DNA from: CADEFQ01 sp050185195 | GTDB taxonomy: Bacteria; Pseudomonadota; Gammaproteobacteria; Steroidobacterales; Steroidobacteraceae | Assembly (NCBI GenBank): GCA_050185195.1 | Contig: JBFWZQ010000004.1 | Coordinates: forward strand, 205,881 to 269,880 | DNA length: 64,000 nt | Reading direction: 5' to 3' | Shown here: in pieces, positions 40,723 to 49,691 of the stretch | Layout: each line of letters begins with the position of its first letter | Numbering within the stretch: the first letter of the stretch is position 1 | Program-made: the position numbers and the translations under genes | Notes under the pieces: model-generated | The model's input: only the letters and a program-made list of their open reading frames with translations | Told to the model about the DNA's origin: nothing | Databases searched by the model: none

Positions 40723-43205
40723 AGCCGCGCCCCGAGATAGGCCGAGAGGCGCAGCAGGTCGGCGAACACGCCGCCCGCGGTGACTTCCGGGCCCGCGCCC
40801 GGGCCCTGCACGATCAGCGGATTGGCGCTGTAGCGCGCCGTGGCGAAGCGCACGATGTTGTCGGTGAGCGCGATGTTGGCGAAGGCATGCCTGCCCTCGA
40901 CTTCGACGACCCCCACGGTCGCCTCGCCCTGCGCCGTGATGCGGCCGACGTAGCGCAGGACCTTGCCGCGTGCCCGGGCCGCGGCAAAACGCGCTTGCAG
41001 CGCGGCGTCCGAGGCGGGCAACTGCCGCATGAAATCGTCGATCGTACCGACCTCGAGCCCGGCGGGCACGAGGCTCTCGACCCTCACGTCCGCGAGTTCG
41101 AGCGAGAGGCCCATCTCGCGGCCGAGGATGATCAGCTTGCGCGCGACATCCGTGCCCGACAGGTCGTCGCGCGGATCGGGTTCGGTGTAGCCGCGCTGCT
41201 TGGCATCCGCAACGATCCGCGAGAACGGCACCGTGCCGTCGTAGACATTGAAGAGATAGGCCAGCGTGCCCGAGAAGATGCCTTCGATGCTGTGCACGGC
41301 ATCGCCCGTGTCGCGCAGGTCGCGAAGGGTCTGCACCACCGGCAGGCCCGCGCCGACCGTGGTCTCGTAGAGGTAGTGCGCGCCCGTCGCGCGGCGCGCC
41401 TGCTGCAGCTCGCGGTAGTACGCGAAATCGCCGCTGTTCGCCTTCTTGTTCGGCGTGACGATGTGGATGCCCGCCGCGAGCCACTCCCGGTAACGGGCCG
41501 CCACCTCGGGGCTCGCGCTGCAGTCGATGATCACCGAGTGCGGCAGGTAGTCGACATGCACGTGCTCGACGAAGCGGGCGAGATCCGCGGGAACGGCATC
41601 CGCCTGCACGGCCTCGCGCCAGCGCCCGAGCGGCAGTCCGGCCGCCGACAACGCCATCGTCTTCGAGGCGAGTACGCCACGGATGCGCAGGTCGAGCTTC
41701 AGCTCGCGCAGTCGCGCGGCCTGCGCGGCCACCTGGTCGAGGAACACGCGCCCCACGGTGCCCGGGCCGATCACCCCGATCGACAGCGTGTGCGGCGACA
41801 GGTAGAAACCCGCGTGCACGGCGCGCAACGCCCGCGTCGCGTCCCGGGCGCCCACCACCACGGAGATATTGCGTTCCGAGGCACCCTGCGCGATCGCGCG
41901 CACGTTGACGCTGCTCGCGCCGAGCGCATTGAACACTTTCGCCGACACGCCGGGCATGCCCGCCATGCCGTCGCCGACCACCGCCAGGATCGCGAGGTCG
42001 GTGTCCACGTCGACGCTCTGGATCTGGCCGTCGGCGAGTTCGCGCGAGAAGGCCTCGCGCACGGCCTGCACGGCTTGATTCGCCTGCGCACCGGGTACGG
42101 CGCAGCAGATCGAATGCTCGGAGCTGCCCTGCGAGATCACGATGACCGAGATGTCCGCTTCGCGCAGCGCGCCGAAGAGCCGGTGGGCGGTGCCCGGGAC
42201 GCCGATCATGCCCGCACCCTCGACGTTCACGAGCGCGACCTGCTCGATGCTCGTGATGCCCTTGACCGGCATGCCCGACTGCGGCTCGGCGCAGATCAGC
42301 GTGCCCGCCTTTTCGGGTGCGAAGGTATTCCGGATCCAGATCGGGATGCCGCGCCCGACCGCGGGCGCCATTGTCTGCGGATGGATCACCTTCGCGCCGA
42401 AGTACGCGAGTTCCATCGCTTCGTTGTACGACAGCGCGTCGATCACGCGCGCGTCGGGCACGCGCCGCGGGTCCGCCGACAGCACGCCGTCGACATCCGT
42501 CCAGATGACGATCTCTGCGGCGTCGAGCAGCGCGCCGAAGATGGACGCCGAAAAATCGCTCCCGTTGCGGCCGAGCGTGGTCTGCACGCCCTTGCCATCC
42601 GAGGCGATGAATCCCGTGATGACCAGGGTACGCGGCGCGTCGCCGGCCGCGACCGCGGCTAGCTTCGCCTTCGATTGCGCCCATTGCACCGCCGGCCCGA
42701 GCGCGCCCCACTCGACGACCAGCACTTCGCGCGCATCGACCCACTCGATGGCACCGCGACGCAGGCCACGGTGCGCAAGGTATGCACGGAAGAGCCGCGT
42801 GGACCACAGCTCGCCAAAGCCGACGATCGCGTCGCGCACGGCACCCGCGGCCGAGCGCGTCAGTCGTACGGTATTGAGGATGCCTTCGAGGTCATGGCAA
42901 TCGCGGTCGAAGGCAGCGAGCCAGAGTTTCGCCCCCTTCGGATCGAGCACCGCTTCGGCGATCCCGGCGTGGCGGGCACGCAAGGCGTCGAGTTCGTGGC
43001 GCACGCCATCCTGCTGCTGCTCGGCGAGTTGCACGAGGCGGTACAGCGCATCGGTGACGCCGCGGCACGCGGACAGCACGATGCCGAGCTTCGCTTCGGG
43101 CGAACTTTCGATGATCTTCGCGACACGCTCGAAACAGGCAGCGTCGGCGACGCTCGAGCCGCCGAACTTGTGGACGCGCCAGGCGGCACGATCGGAACCG
43201 GTCAT
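40719..43205 (-). CDS. thrA: Bifunctional aspartokinase / homoserine dehydrogenase I
   Basis: An 828-residue fused enzyme doing the first and third steps of threonine synthesis. The kinase domain has KFGGSSVA (13-20), GFIASDGKGVQTTLGRNGSD and IWTDVDGVLSADPR; two ACT domains (about 320-460) carry VNVEGAGMIGVPG and LAILAVVGDGMAG, the site of threonine feedback. The dehydrogenase begins near residue 470 (IGVIGPGTVGRVF) with NKKANSG and GIFSGTLAYLF. Length equals E. coli ThrA (820). No thrL-type leader peptide is seen in the 55 bases before the start, so attenuation like that of E. coli is not evident. Confidence 0.97.
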   Translation of the reverse strand: MTGSDRAAWRVHKFGGSSVADAACFERVAKIIESSPEAKLGIVLSACRGVTDALYRLVQLAEQQQDGVRHELDALRARHAGIAEAVLDPKGAKLWLAAFDRDCHDLEGILNTVRLTRSAAGAVRDAIVGFGELWSTRLFRAYLAHRGLRRGAIEWVDAREVLVVEWGALGPAVQWAQSKAKLAAVAAGDAPRTLVITGFIASDGKGVQTTLGRNGSDFSASIFGALLDAAEIVIWTDVDGVLSADPRRVPDARVIDALSYNEAMELAYFGAKVIHPQTMAPAVGRGIPIWIRNTFAPEKAGTLICAEPQSGMPVKGITSIEQVALVNVEGAGMIGVPGTAHRLFGALREADISVIVISQGSSEHSICCAVPGAQANQAVQAVREAFSRELADGQIQSVDVDTDLAILAVVGDGMAGMPGVSAKVFNALGASSVNVRAIAQGASERNISVVVGARDATRALRAVHAGFYLSPHTLSIGVIGPGTVGRVFLDQVAAQAARLRELKLDLRIRGVLASKTMALSAAGLPLGRWREAVQADAVPADLARFVEHVHVDYLPHSVIIDCSASPEVAARYREWLAAGIHIVTPNKKANSGDFAYYRELQQARRATGAHYLYETTVGAGLPVVQTLRDLRDTGDAVHSIEGIFSGTLAYLFNVYDGTVPFSRIVADAKQRGYTEPDPRDDLSGTDVARKLIILGREMGLSLELADVRVESLVPAGLEVGTIDDFMRQLPASDAALQARFAAARARGKVLRYVGRITAQGEATVGVVEVEGRHAFANIALTDNIVRFATARYSANPLIVQGPGAGPEVTAGGVFADLLRLSAYLGARL

Positions 43206-43260
43206 GACAACTCTCTGAAGGGGGGCAAAAACCTTGAAAGCCTAGCATAATGGCCCGCAC

Positions 43261-44226
43261 GTGGACGACGAACTGCACCACCTCCTGCCGTTCTACGCTG
43301 GCGCGCGTGCGGCAGGGGAAGCACTCGCACTCGCCATCGTGCTGCGCACCGCCGGTTCCACGTATCGCAAGGGCGGCGCGTGGATGCTCCTCGCCCACGA
43401 TGGTCGTTACGCCGGCCTGCTCTCCGGCGGCTGCCTCGAAGGCGACCTGCAGGGGCATGCCGCGCGCGTGATCGAGGACGGCCACGCCGTCCTCGTCCGT
43501 TACGACTCGCGCGGTCCCGACGACGCACTCTGGGGACTCGGCAGCGGCTGCGAAGGCGCGATGGATGTACTGCTGCTGCGGGTCGGCCCCGCCGAGGCCT
43601 GGCAGCCGCTCGCGGCCGTGCAGGAATCGATCGCCCGGGACCTGCCCTTCGCCTTTGGCGTGGTCGCATCGCCAGGCGCAGGTGGCAAGCCGCTCGGCGC
43701 CGTCGCACTCGCGCCACCCGATGATCCGGACCTGTTCGTGGTCCATGTCAGGCCACCGCCGCGCGTGTTGTTGCTCGGGGGTGGTCCCGACGCATTGCCC
43801 GTCGCCCGGTTCGCGGCGCTGCTTGGCTGGCGCCTCACCGTGGCCGATCATCGGCCCGCCTACGCGAGGGCCGATCGATTTCCGGCCGGCACGCGGGTGA
43901 TCGGGTCGCCGGCGGATGAGTTCACGCGGCATTGCGACCTGTCGCGCATCGACGCGGCAATCGTCATGAGCCACCATCTCGAGGCCGATCGCGCGTATCT
44001 CGCGGCCCTCGCGCCAACCGACGTCCCTTACGTCGGCCTGCTCGGGCCGCAGCCGCGCCGCGAGCGGCTGCTCGCCGACATCGGTGCGCTCGCCGTTCCG
44101 CTACGCACTCGCCTGCGTGCGCCGATCGGCCTCGACATCGGCGCGCGCTCGCCCTCGACGATCGCACTCGCAATCGTTGCGGAAGTCCAGGCGGCACTTT
44201 CCGGACGGACCGCGGATTTTTTATGA
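43261..44226 (+). CDS. XdhC/CoxI family molybdoenzyme maturation factor
   Basis: A 321-residue protein with the N-terminal XdhC block (AIVLRTAGSTYRKGGAWMLL, then SGGCLEGDL) and a C-terminal Rossmann-like half (VLLLGGGPDALPVARFAALLG, VIMSHHLEADRAYL). By family it binds molybdenum cofactor, helps add the sulfido ligand and inserts it in xanthine dehydrogenase-like enzymes. Start GTG 43261, divergent from thrA. A MocA-like gene lies 3 kb downstream, but no molybdenum hydroxylase subunits are in the window. Confidence 0.9.
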   Translation: MDDELHHLLPFYAGARAAGEALALAIVLRTAGSTYRKGGAWMLLAHDGRYAGLLSGGCLEGDLQGHAARVIEDGHAVLVRYDSRGPDDALWGLGSGCEGAMDVLLLRVGPAEAWQPLAAVQESIARDLPFAFGVVASPGAGGKPLGAVALAPPDDPDLFVVHVRPPPRVLLLGGGPDALPVARFAALLGWRLTVADHRPAYARADRFPAGTRVIGSPADEFTRHCDLSRIDAAIVMSHHLEADRAYLAALAPTDVPYVGLLGPQPRRERLLADIGALAVPLRTRLRAPIGLDIGARSPSTIALAIVAEVQAALSGRTADFL

Positions 44227-44257
44227 CAATAATATCAACGAATTGCGCATTTTTCTT

Positions 44258-45553
44258 ATGAAACATTCTATGCATGCGTGGTACGTGGTCGTCGTGCTCA
44301 TGCTCGCCAACGCCGTATCCTTCATCGATCGGCTGATCCTTTCGCTGCTCGTCACGCCGATCAAGCTGGAGCTCGGCCTGAGCGATACCCAGGTGAGCCT
44401 GCTGCAGGGCCTCGCATTTGCCCTCTTCTACTGTGTCGCGGGCCTCGCGCTCGCCCGTCTCGCCGACCGGGCGAGCCGCAAATGGATCGTGACCGCCGGC
44501 ATCGCGCTCTGGTGCGTGATGACGTCGATGTCCGGCATGGCGCGCAATTTCTGGCAGCTGTTCCTCTATCGCTTCGGCGTCGGCATCGGCGAAGGCACGC
44601 TCTCCCCGTCCGCCTACTCGCTGATCGCCGCGTACTTTCCACGCGAGCGCCTGTCGCTCGCGATCGGCGTCTACAGCCTCGGCATCACCGCCGGCATCGG
44701 CCTTGCGTATCTCGGGGGCGGAGCTGCGATCCACTGGGTCTCGACGCAGGGCGCGGTCGTCCTGCCGGGCCTCCCGCCGCTCGAAGGCTGGCGCCTCGTC
44801 TTCGCGCTCGTCGGCGCGCTCGGCCTGCCGGTCGCCGTACTGATGCTGTTCGTGCGGGAGCCCGCACGCCCGCCGGGCGTGCACCGCGCAAGCGTGCGTG
44901 AGGTCTGCGCGCAATACCGCCGCGACGCGCGCCGCTACTCCTGCGTGATGTTCGGTTACGGCGCGACCTCGATCACGATCTACGCGGTGATGACGTGGAC
45001 GCCCACCTTTTACCTGCGCCACTACGGCGCGACGATCACCGGGGCCGCGACGGCCCTCGGCCTCGTCGCGCTCTCCGGCGGACTATCGGGCGCGTGGCTC
45101 GGCGGGCTGCTCGCGGATCGGCTCGAACAGCGCGGCGATACGCACGCCAAACTGCGCGTGCTCTACTGGAGTTCGATCGGGCTCTTCCTGCCCGCCATCG
45201 TCGCCCCGTTCATGCCGACCCTGGGTGGCTCCGCCCTCGTGCTCATGCTGACCTTCTTCTTCGGCGCGGCCTGCACGGGGCCGGCGGGCGCCTTCGTGCA
45301 GTCGATCACGCCCGAATCGATGCGCGCGCAGTTCGGCGCCATCTACCTGCTGGCACTGACGCTCGTGGGCGCGACGGTCGGACCGCTGCTGACCGCCCTG
45401 TTCACCGACTACGTCTTTCGCGACGAGGCCGCGCTCGGCTACTCCTTGTCGGCCGTGGCCTTCGTGGGCAACCTGCTCGCGTTATGGCTGATCCGGCGCG
45501 CGTTCCGTGCCGACGCGACCGCCGTGCAGACGCCACGGCAGGCCGCAGCCTGA
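44258..45553 (+). CDS. MFS transporter
   Basis: A 431-residue membrane protein with about 12 hydrophobic segments and the MFS loop 2-3 motif (ARLADRASRKWIV). LYRFGVGIGEGTLSPSAYSLIAAYFPRER is a block of the spinster/hexuronate-like MFS group often beside aromatic or organic acid degradation genes. A Rieske oxygenase follows 57 bases later, so uptake of its substrate is a fair guess. Start ATG 44258 or 44270; the region around the start is A+T-rich compared with its surroundings. Confidence 0.88.
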   Translation: MKHSMHAWYVVVVLMLANAVSFIDRLILSLLVTPIKLELGLSDTQVSLLQGLAFALFYCVAGLALARLADRASRKWIVTAGIALWCVMTSMSGMARNFWQLFLYRFGVGIGEGTLSPSAYSLIAAYFPRERLSLAIGVYSLGITAGIGLAYLGGGAAIHWVSTQGAVVLPGLPPLEGWRLVFALVGALGLPVAVLMLFVREPARPPGVHRASVREVCAQYRRDARRYSCVMFGYGATSITIYAVMTWTPTFYLRHYGATITGAATALGLVALSGGLSGAWLGGLLADRLEQRGDTHAKLRVLYWSSIGLFLPAIVAPFMPTLGGSALVLMLTFFFGAACTGPAGAFVQSITPESMRAQFGAIYLLALTLVGATVGPLLTALFTDYVFRDEAALGYSLSAVAFVGNLLALWLIRRAFRADATAVQTPRQAAA

Positions 45554-45610
45554 CAATTCTTTGCACCCGGCCGCATACTCTCGCGCAGGCGGGTTTGTTA
45601 AGGTTCCGAC

Positions 45611-46792
45611 ATGTTCATCAATTTCTGGTATCCCGTCATTCGCTCGGCTGATCTCGGCGCCACGCCGCAGCGAGTGCGTATCCTCTCCCACAACTTCGTC
45701 GTGTTCCGCGACGCGGCGGGCAAGCCCGCGGTGCTGTCGGACACCTGCGTGCATCGCGGCGGATCGTTGTCGGGCGGCAAGTGCAAGGAAGACGGCACGG
45801 TGCAGTGCCCCTACCACGGCTGGCGCTTCAATCGCGACGGCCAGTGCACGCGCATTCCCTCGCTCGGCATCAATGCCAAGATCCCTACGCGCGCGCGCGT
45901 CGACGCGTATCCGGTCGAAGAACGCTACGGCATCGTGCACGCTTTCCTCGGCGACCTGCCGGAAGCCGAGCGCCCGCCGCTGATGCCGATCTTCGAGGCG
46001 GACGACCCGAACTGGCGCTCGCATTCGATCTCCTTCGAAGTCCCGTATCACTACGAGCGTTCGATCGAGAATGGCCTCGATCCCGCGCACAACGAATACG
46101 TCCACACGACCCACGGTCACCAGGGCGAGCGCGAGAGCGAATACAAGGTGAACGAGCTCGAGCCTTCGCAGAACAATCCGTGGGGCTACGGTTTCATGCA
46201 CACCTACGACGCGCCGCCGCTGCGCAATGGCGTGCTGCGCTTCTCGCGCCGCAAGGGCGGCAAGATGCAGGCGGGCTCGGGCACCTACGGCCCGAACCAG
46301 ATGTGGACCTACATCCACATCTCCGAGACCAAGGCGATGCACCAGTACCTGTTCGAAGCGCCGATCGACGAGCGCACGACGCGGGTGTTCCTCGTGACTT
46401 TCCGGAACATCGTGTTCTTCAAGGGCGCCCTCCTCTCGAAGCTCAACAACTGGCTCGACCGGAAGATCACGGTGCGCAACCTCTTCGTCGCGAACCAGGA
46501 CATCACCGTGGTGAAGCAGTTGCAGCCCGTGCTCACGCCGCCTTCGACCGCGCGCGAACTGATGATGCCGGCCGACCGGATCATTGCGCAGTACCGCGAG
46601 AAGCTCGACGAGTTCGAGGCGAAGGGCTGGCGCATCGACATGGAACGCATCAAGCGGGACTTCGAACGCGGTAACGTGATCTATGCGATCCCGTCCCCGG
46701 CGCGCCGGGAGTCGAAGGGCTGGGTGCTCGAATCGACGCCGCTCGTGGGCGGCGCCGATCCCGGCAAGGTGGCGCAGCTCGTGACCGGCTGA
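45611..46792 (+). CDS. Rieske non-heme iron oxygenase, alpha subunit
   Basis: A 393-residue oxygenase. The Rieske [2Fe-2S] ligands are Cys46-x-His48 and Cys66-x2-His69 (CVHRGG...QCPYHGW), and the mononuclear iron site is Asp157, His160 and His165 (GLDPAHNEYVH). It looks like the single-component or Van-type oxygenases that act on aromatic or sterol-like substrates with a separate reductase. No reductase gene is adjacent. The upstream MFS gene may import the substrate. Confidence 0.9.
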   Translation: MFINFWYPVIRSADLGATPQRVRILSHNFVVFRDAAGKPAVLSDTCVHRGGSLSGGKCKEDGTVQCPYHGWRFNRDGQCTRIPSLGINAKIPTRARVDAYPVEERYGIVHAFLGDLPEAERPPLMPIFEADDPNWRSHSISFEVPYHYERSIENGLDPAHNEYVHTTHGHQGERESEYKVNELEPSQNNPWGYGFMHTYDAPPLRNGVLRFSRRKGGKMQAGSGTYGPNQMWTYIHISETKAMHQYLFEAPIDERTTRVFLVTFRNIVFFKGALLSKLNNWLDRKITVRNLFVANQDITVVKQLQPVLTPPSTARELMMPADRIIAQYREKLDEFEAKGWRIDMERIKRDFERGNVIYAIPSPARRESKGWVLESTPLVGGADPGKVAQLVTG

Positions 46793-46813
46793 GCACGCTG
46801 CTACAGTGCGCGC

Positions 46814-47350
46814 ATGGATGAACTCGCCATACTGCGCGACCAGGTCGGGACCGAGCGCCGCCACCTCGCGGCGCTGAAGCAGGCCTGTCGCGCGGCATTA
46901 CACGCCGGCAGCGCTGCGTCGGACCTGGCCGACCGCTGCCGCACGGCTTCCGTTTACCTCGCCTACAGTGCACGACGGCTGCACGCGCAGGACCAGGCCC
47001 ATTGCCTCCTGCTGCGCCCGCGGGTGTCCCGCGAAGATGCGGCGGGCCGTGCCCTGCTCGACGACCTCGAATCCACCCTGCAGCGCTCGCGCGTGGCGCT
47101 GCAGGTACTCGAAGCGGCAAGCGACCCCGTCACCGGCGTTCGCGACTACCTCGATTTCATCGACGCCGTGCTTGGCAAACGCCGGCATGGCCTCGAACCG
47201 CTGTTTCGCGCGCACTACACGATCGACGACTGGCGCGCGGCGTCCTTCGTCGACGCCGACTCCATCCTCGAAGAGCGCGCGCAGTATGCCGCCGTGCAGG
47301 CTGCCTTCCCGGAGCTCGCGCGGGACGCCGGGGCGCCGGCCCAGGGCTGA
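46814..47350 (+). CDS. Hypothetical helical protein
   Basis: A 178-residue protein that I do not recognise. It is predicted all-helical, with heptad-like leucines (MDELAILRDQVGTERRHLAALKQACRAA is one amphipathic region) and scattered histidines, which is compatible with a four-helix bundle of hemerythrin-like type but no HHE pattern is complete. No signal peptide or membrane segment. It lies 21 bases after the Rieske gene and 3 bases before the mocA-like gene, so it is in one operon with them. Confidence 0.68.
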   Translation: MDELAILRDQVGTERRHLAALKQACRAALHAGSAASDLADRCRTASVYLAYSARRLHAQDQAHCLLLRPRVSREDAAGRALLDDLESTLQRSRVALQVLEAASDPVTGVRDYLDFIDAVLGKRRHGLEPLFRAHYTIDDWRAASFVDADSILEERAQYAAVQAAFPELARDAGAPAQG

Positions 47351-47353
47351 CCG

Positions 47354-47971
47354 GTGGAAAGCCCGGCCGGCGATACGCCCACCCTGCACGCCATCGTGCT
47401 GGCCGCCGGCGCTTCGACGCGCTTCGGCTCGCCCAAGCAGCTCGTTCGCATCGATGGACGACCGCTGTTGCACGCGATCGTGGGCCGCGCGGTCGAAGTC
47501 GCGGGGCACTCCGTCACGGTCGTGCTCGGGGCACACGCAGCCAGCCTCACGCCGCTGCTGCGGCACACTCCCGCCTCCGTCGTCGTCAACCGCGAGTGGG
47601 AGGAAGGCATGGCCAGCTCGATCCGCGCGGGGCTGGCGCAGGTCCCCGGCGCGGTCGATGGCGTCCTGCTGATGCTCGCCGACCAGCCAGGCGTCAGTGC
47701 CGAAGACTTGCGACGCCTCGCGGGCGCGTGGCGACGCCAACCAGACTCCATTCTCGCCGCCCAGTACAGCGGCATCGCCGGTGTGCCCGCGATCTTCCCG
47801 CGCTGGGCATTCCGCGACCTCGCCGGGCTGCACGGCGATCGCGGCGCGCAGTTGCTGCTGAAGCGCCACATCGACCGGGTCGCGCGCCTGCCGATGCCTT
47901 CGGCGGCGGTCGACATCGACCGGCCGGAGGACCTGCTCGCCATTGAGGCCCACGACGGGCCAGGGGCCTGA
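47354..47971 (+). CDS. MobA/MocA-like nucleotidyltransferase
   Basis: A 205-residue enzyme with the NTP loop LAAGASTRFGSPKQL at residues 16-30 and the block LLMLADQPGVSAEDL, the metal-binding D-Q-P of molybdenum cofactor cytidylyltransferases. MocA makes the cytosine dinucleotide form of molybdopterin used by xanthine dehydrogenase-like enzymes, and XdhC upstream fits this. Start GTG 47354, 3 bases after the hypothetical gene. Confidence 0.88.
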   Translation: MESPAGDTPTLHAIVLAAGASTRFGSPKQLVRIDGRPLLHAIVGRAVEVAGHSVTVVLGAHAASLTPLLRHTPASVVVNREWEEGMASSIRAGLAQVPGAVDGVLLMLADQPGVSAEDLRRLAGAWRRQPDSILAAQYSGIAGVPAIFPRWAFRDLAGLHGDRGAQLLLKRHIDRVARLPMPSAAVDIDRPEDLLAIEAHDGPGA

Positions 47972-48005
47972 GCACCGCCAGCAGGCAAGCTTGCCCTTTG
48001 TATGC

Positions 48006-48028
48006 CATGCGCATAGTCTATGCGCATG
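48006..48028. promoter_or_regulatory. Perfect palindrome at the ccdAB start, autoregulatory operator candidate
   Basis: CATGCGCATAG (48006-48016), one central T (48017) and CTATGCGCATG (48018-48028) form an 11+1+11 perfect palindrome. It covers the candidate ATG starts of ccdA at 48020 and 48026. CcdA and CcdA-CcdB complexes are known to repress their own operon by binding such sites, so this is a strong operator candidate. Confidence 0.7.
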
Positions 48029-48256
48029 AAGACGCCTGCGAAGAAGGCCGTCAACCTGTCGCTCGACAGTGAACTGCTCGGGCAGGCGCGGGCGCACGAC
48101 ATCAATCTCTCCGCTACCCTCGAATCGGCCATTACACGCGAGCTGCGCGCACGGCGGCGAACCGATTGGCTGCAGCGAAATGCCGTCGCCATGGAAGCCT
48201 ACAACGAAGACATCGACGCCCACGGCTGCTTCAGCGACGGCCTGCGCAGCTTCTGA
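48020..48256 (+). CDS. ccdA: CcdA-type antitoxin
   Basis: A 78-residue antitoxin. The N-terminal AKKAVNLSLDSELLGQARAH is the ribbon-helix-helix DNA-binding part and the C-terminal part with WLQRNAVAMEAYNEDIDAHG is the toxin-binding tail that CcdA families share (the ..W...N..A...YN....E.HG.F.D pattern is kept as W, N, YN, HGCFSD). Start may be ATG 48020 or ATG 48026, both inside the palindrome. Stop overlaps ccdB as TGATG. Confidence 0.93.
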   Translation: MRMKTPAKKAVNLSLDSELLGQARAHDINLSATLESAITRELRARRRTDWLQRNAVAMEAYNEDIDAHGCFSDGLRSF

Positions 48257-48573
48257 TGGCCCAGTTCGATGTCCATCGCAACAGGCATTCCGCCACGCGT
48301 GCGCGTTTTCCGCTGTTGCTCGACGTCCAGTCGGACCTGCTCGAACCGCTGGCCACCCGCGTCGTGATTCCCCTTGCGCCCCTGGCGAATGCCCCCACTC
48401 CAAGGCTCGAGACATTGACGCCGGCCCTTGCCTTCGAAGGCAGGAAGTATGTGCTGATGACCCCGTTGCTGGCGGGCATCGCCGCACGCGAACTGGGTCA
48501 CGTTGCCGGCAATCTGGATGCCGAGCGCGACGCCATCATCGCCGCCCTGGATATGTTGATTACGGGCATCTGA
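48256..48573 (+). CDS. ccdB: CcdB-type toxin
   Basis: A 105-residue toxin, length of F-plasmid CcdB (101). The blocks MAQFDVHRN, LLLDVQSDLLEPLATRVVIPL and the C-terminal ALDMLITGI are family marks. F-plasmid CcdB ends W-G-I, where the tryptophan contacts DNA gyrase; here the end is T-G-I, so gyrase poisoning is not certain. Preceded by its antitoxin with TGATG overlap. In a chromosome such pairs may be stability or stress modules. Confidence 0.93.
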   Translation: MAQFDVHRNRHSATRARFPLLLDVQSDLLEPLATRVVIPLAPLANAPTPRLETLTPALAFEGRKYVLMTPLLAGIAARELGHVAGNLDAERDAIIAALDMLITGI

Positions 48574-48632
48574 GTACAAATGTGAGTGAGGCTGCCTGTA
48601 AACCGCGCCCGCGGGCGTGCGTTCAGGGCGGC

Positions 48633-49664
48633 ATGAGGCTGTCCCGGTACGTCCAGGTGGTCGCTACGCTCGCGATCCTGCCGTGGCTCACGAACTGCGG
48701 TGGCGATGGCTCGCCTGCCGACCCGTCCCCACCTCCCGCGCAACCCACCATGGAGCAGCGCGCGGCCGCCGCGACACGGACGGCGCAGGGCGACGCCAAC
48801 GCCTGCGCGCCGATCCGGCCGTTCTACTGGGAAATCGGCGACCGGAACGCACCCCTGGTCTCAGGCTCCATCGCGGCCACGGGCGACCCGACCGTCTACA
48901 CCGCCAGCAGCGTGATGGCCATCGCGTCCGCTTCCAAGTGGATATACGGCGCGTACGTCGCCCAGCGGCGCGCCGGTGCGCTCACCGACGACGACATCAG
49001 GTACCTGACATTTCGCAGCGGCTACACCAGCTTCAGCCGCTGCCTGCCGACCCAGACCGTCGATGCGTGTGTCGCCTTCGGGCAGAACGGCGACTACCAC
49101 GCGATTGCGGACGGGCTGTTCGCCTACGGTGGGGGGCACATGGAGAAGCACGCGAGCCTCATCGGGCTCGGGCCGCTCGACAGTGCGGCGCTCGCGACGG
49201 AGATCCGCGCGCAACTCGGCACCGATATCGTACTCGGCTACACGCAGCCGCAACTGGCGGGCGGCATCTTTACGACAGCGGCGGACTATGCCCGGTTCCT
49301 GCGCAAGCTCCTCGGGGGCGAGCTCACGCTCGGCGGCCTGCTGGGCTCGCATGCCGTGTGCACGAACCCGCGCACCTGCCCGCAGGCGCTCAACACGCCG
49401 GTTTCGAGCGGCGAGAGCTGGAACTACTCCCTCGGCCACTGGGTCGAGGTCGATCCGGTCGTCGGCGACGGCGCTTTCAGCAGCGCCGGTGCGTTCGGTT
49501 TCTACCCGTGGATCGACGCGGGCAAGACCTGGTACGGCATCATCGCCCGCAAGCAGTTGCCGGCGCCCGGCACGAATGAAGACCAGAGCCTCGGCGAGGG
49601 CGAACGGTCCGTGCAGTGTGGACGCCTGGTTCGCAAGGCGTGGATCACCGGCACGGCACAGTGA
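48633..49664 (+). CDS. Lipoprotein with serine beta-lactamase-like fold
   Basis: A 343-residue exported protein. The signal peptide ends in a lipobox (WLTNC, lipid-modified Cys22). SASK (Ser99 to Lys102) is the S-x-x-K catalytic pair of penicillin-binding and class C beta-lactamase relatives; AGGIFTTAADYARFLRKLL is the usual later block. The second motif (Y-x-N) is not clear. Six or so extra cysteines suggest disulfides. Role might be peptidoglycan or ester hydrolysis. It stands 60 bases after ccdB, which has no known relation. Confidence 0.78.
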   Translation: MRLSRYVQVVATLAILPWLTNCGGDGSPADPSPPPAQPTMEQRAAAATRTAQGDANACAPIRPFYWEIGDRNAPLVSGSIAATGDPTVYTASSVMAIASASKWIYGAYVAQRRAGALTDDDIRYLTFRSGYTSFSRCLPTQTVDACVAFGQNGDYHAIADGLFAYGGGHMEKHASLIGLGPLDSAALATEIRAQLGTDIVLGYTQPQLAGGIFTTAADYARFLRKLLGGELTLGGLLGSHAVCTNPRTCPQALNTPVSSGESWNYSLGHWVEVDPVVGDGAFSSAGAFGFYPWIDAGKTWYGIIARKQLPAPGTNEDQSLGEGERSVQCGRLVRKAWITGTAQ

Positions 49665-49691
49665 CACGCAGTCCGTCGCCGATGCACGGCC

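Noticed and set aside
40723..42807. Fusion-like extension upstream of thrB
   Set aside because: It is a shadow frame inside thrA; the GTG at 40722 gives the family start.
43205..43261. thrL-like attenuator before thrA
   Set aside because: Only 55 bases separate thrA from the divergent gene and no leader peptide rich in Thr/Ile codons is seen.
44200..44223. Possible intrinsic terminator at the xdhC end (TCCG ... CGGA then six T)
   Set aside because: The stem is only four pairs with a long loop and lies partly in the coding end, so it is too weak to call.
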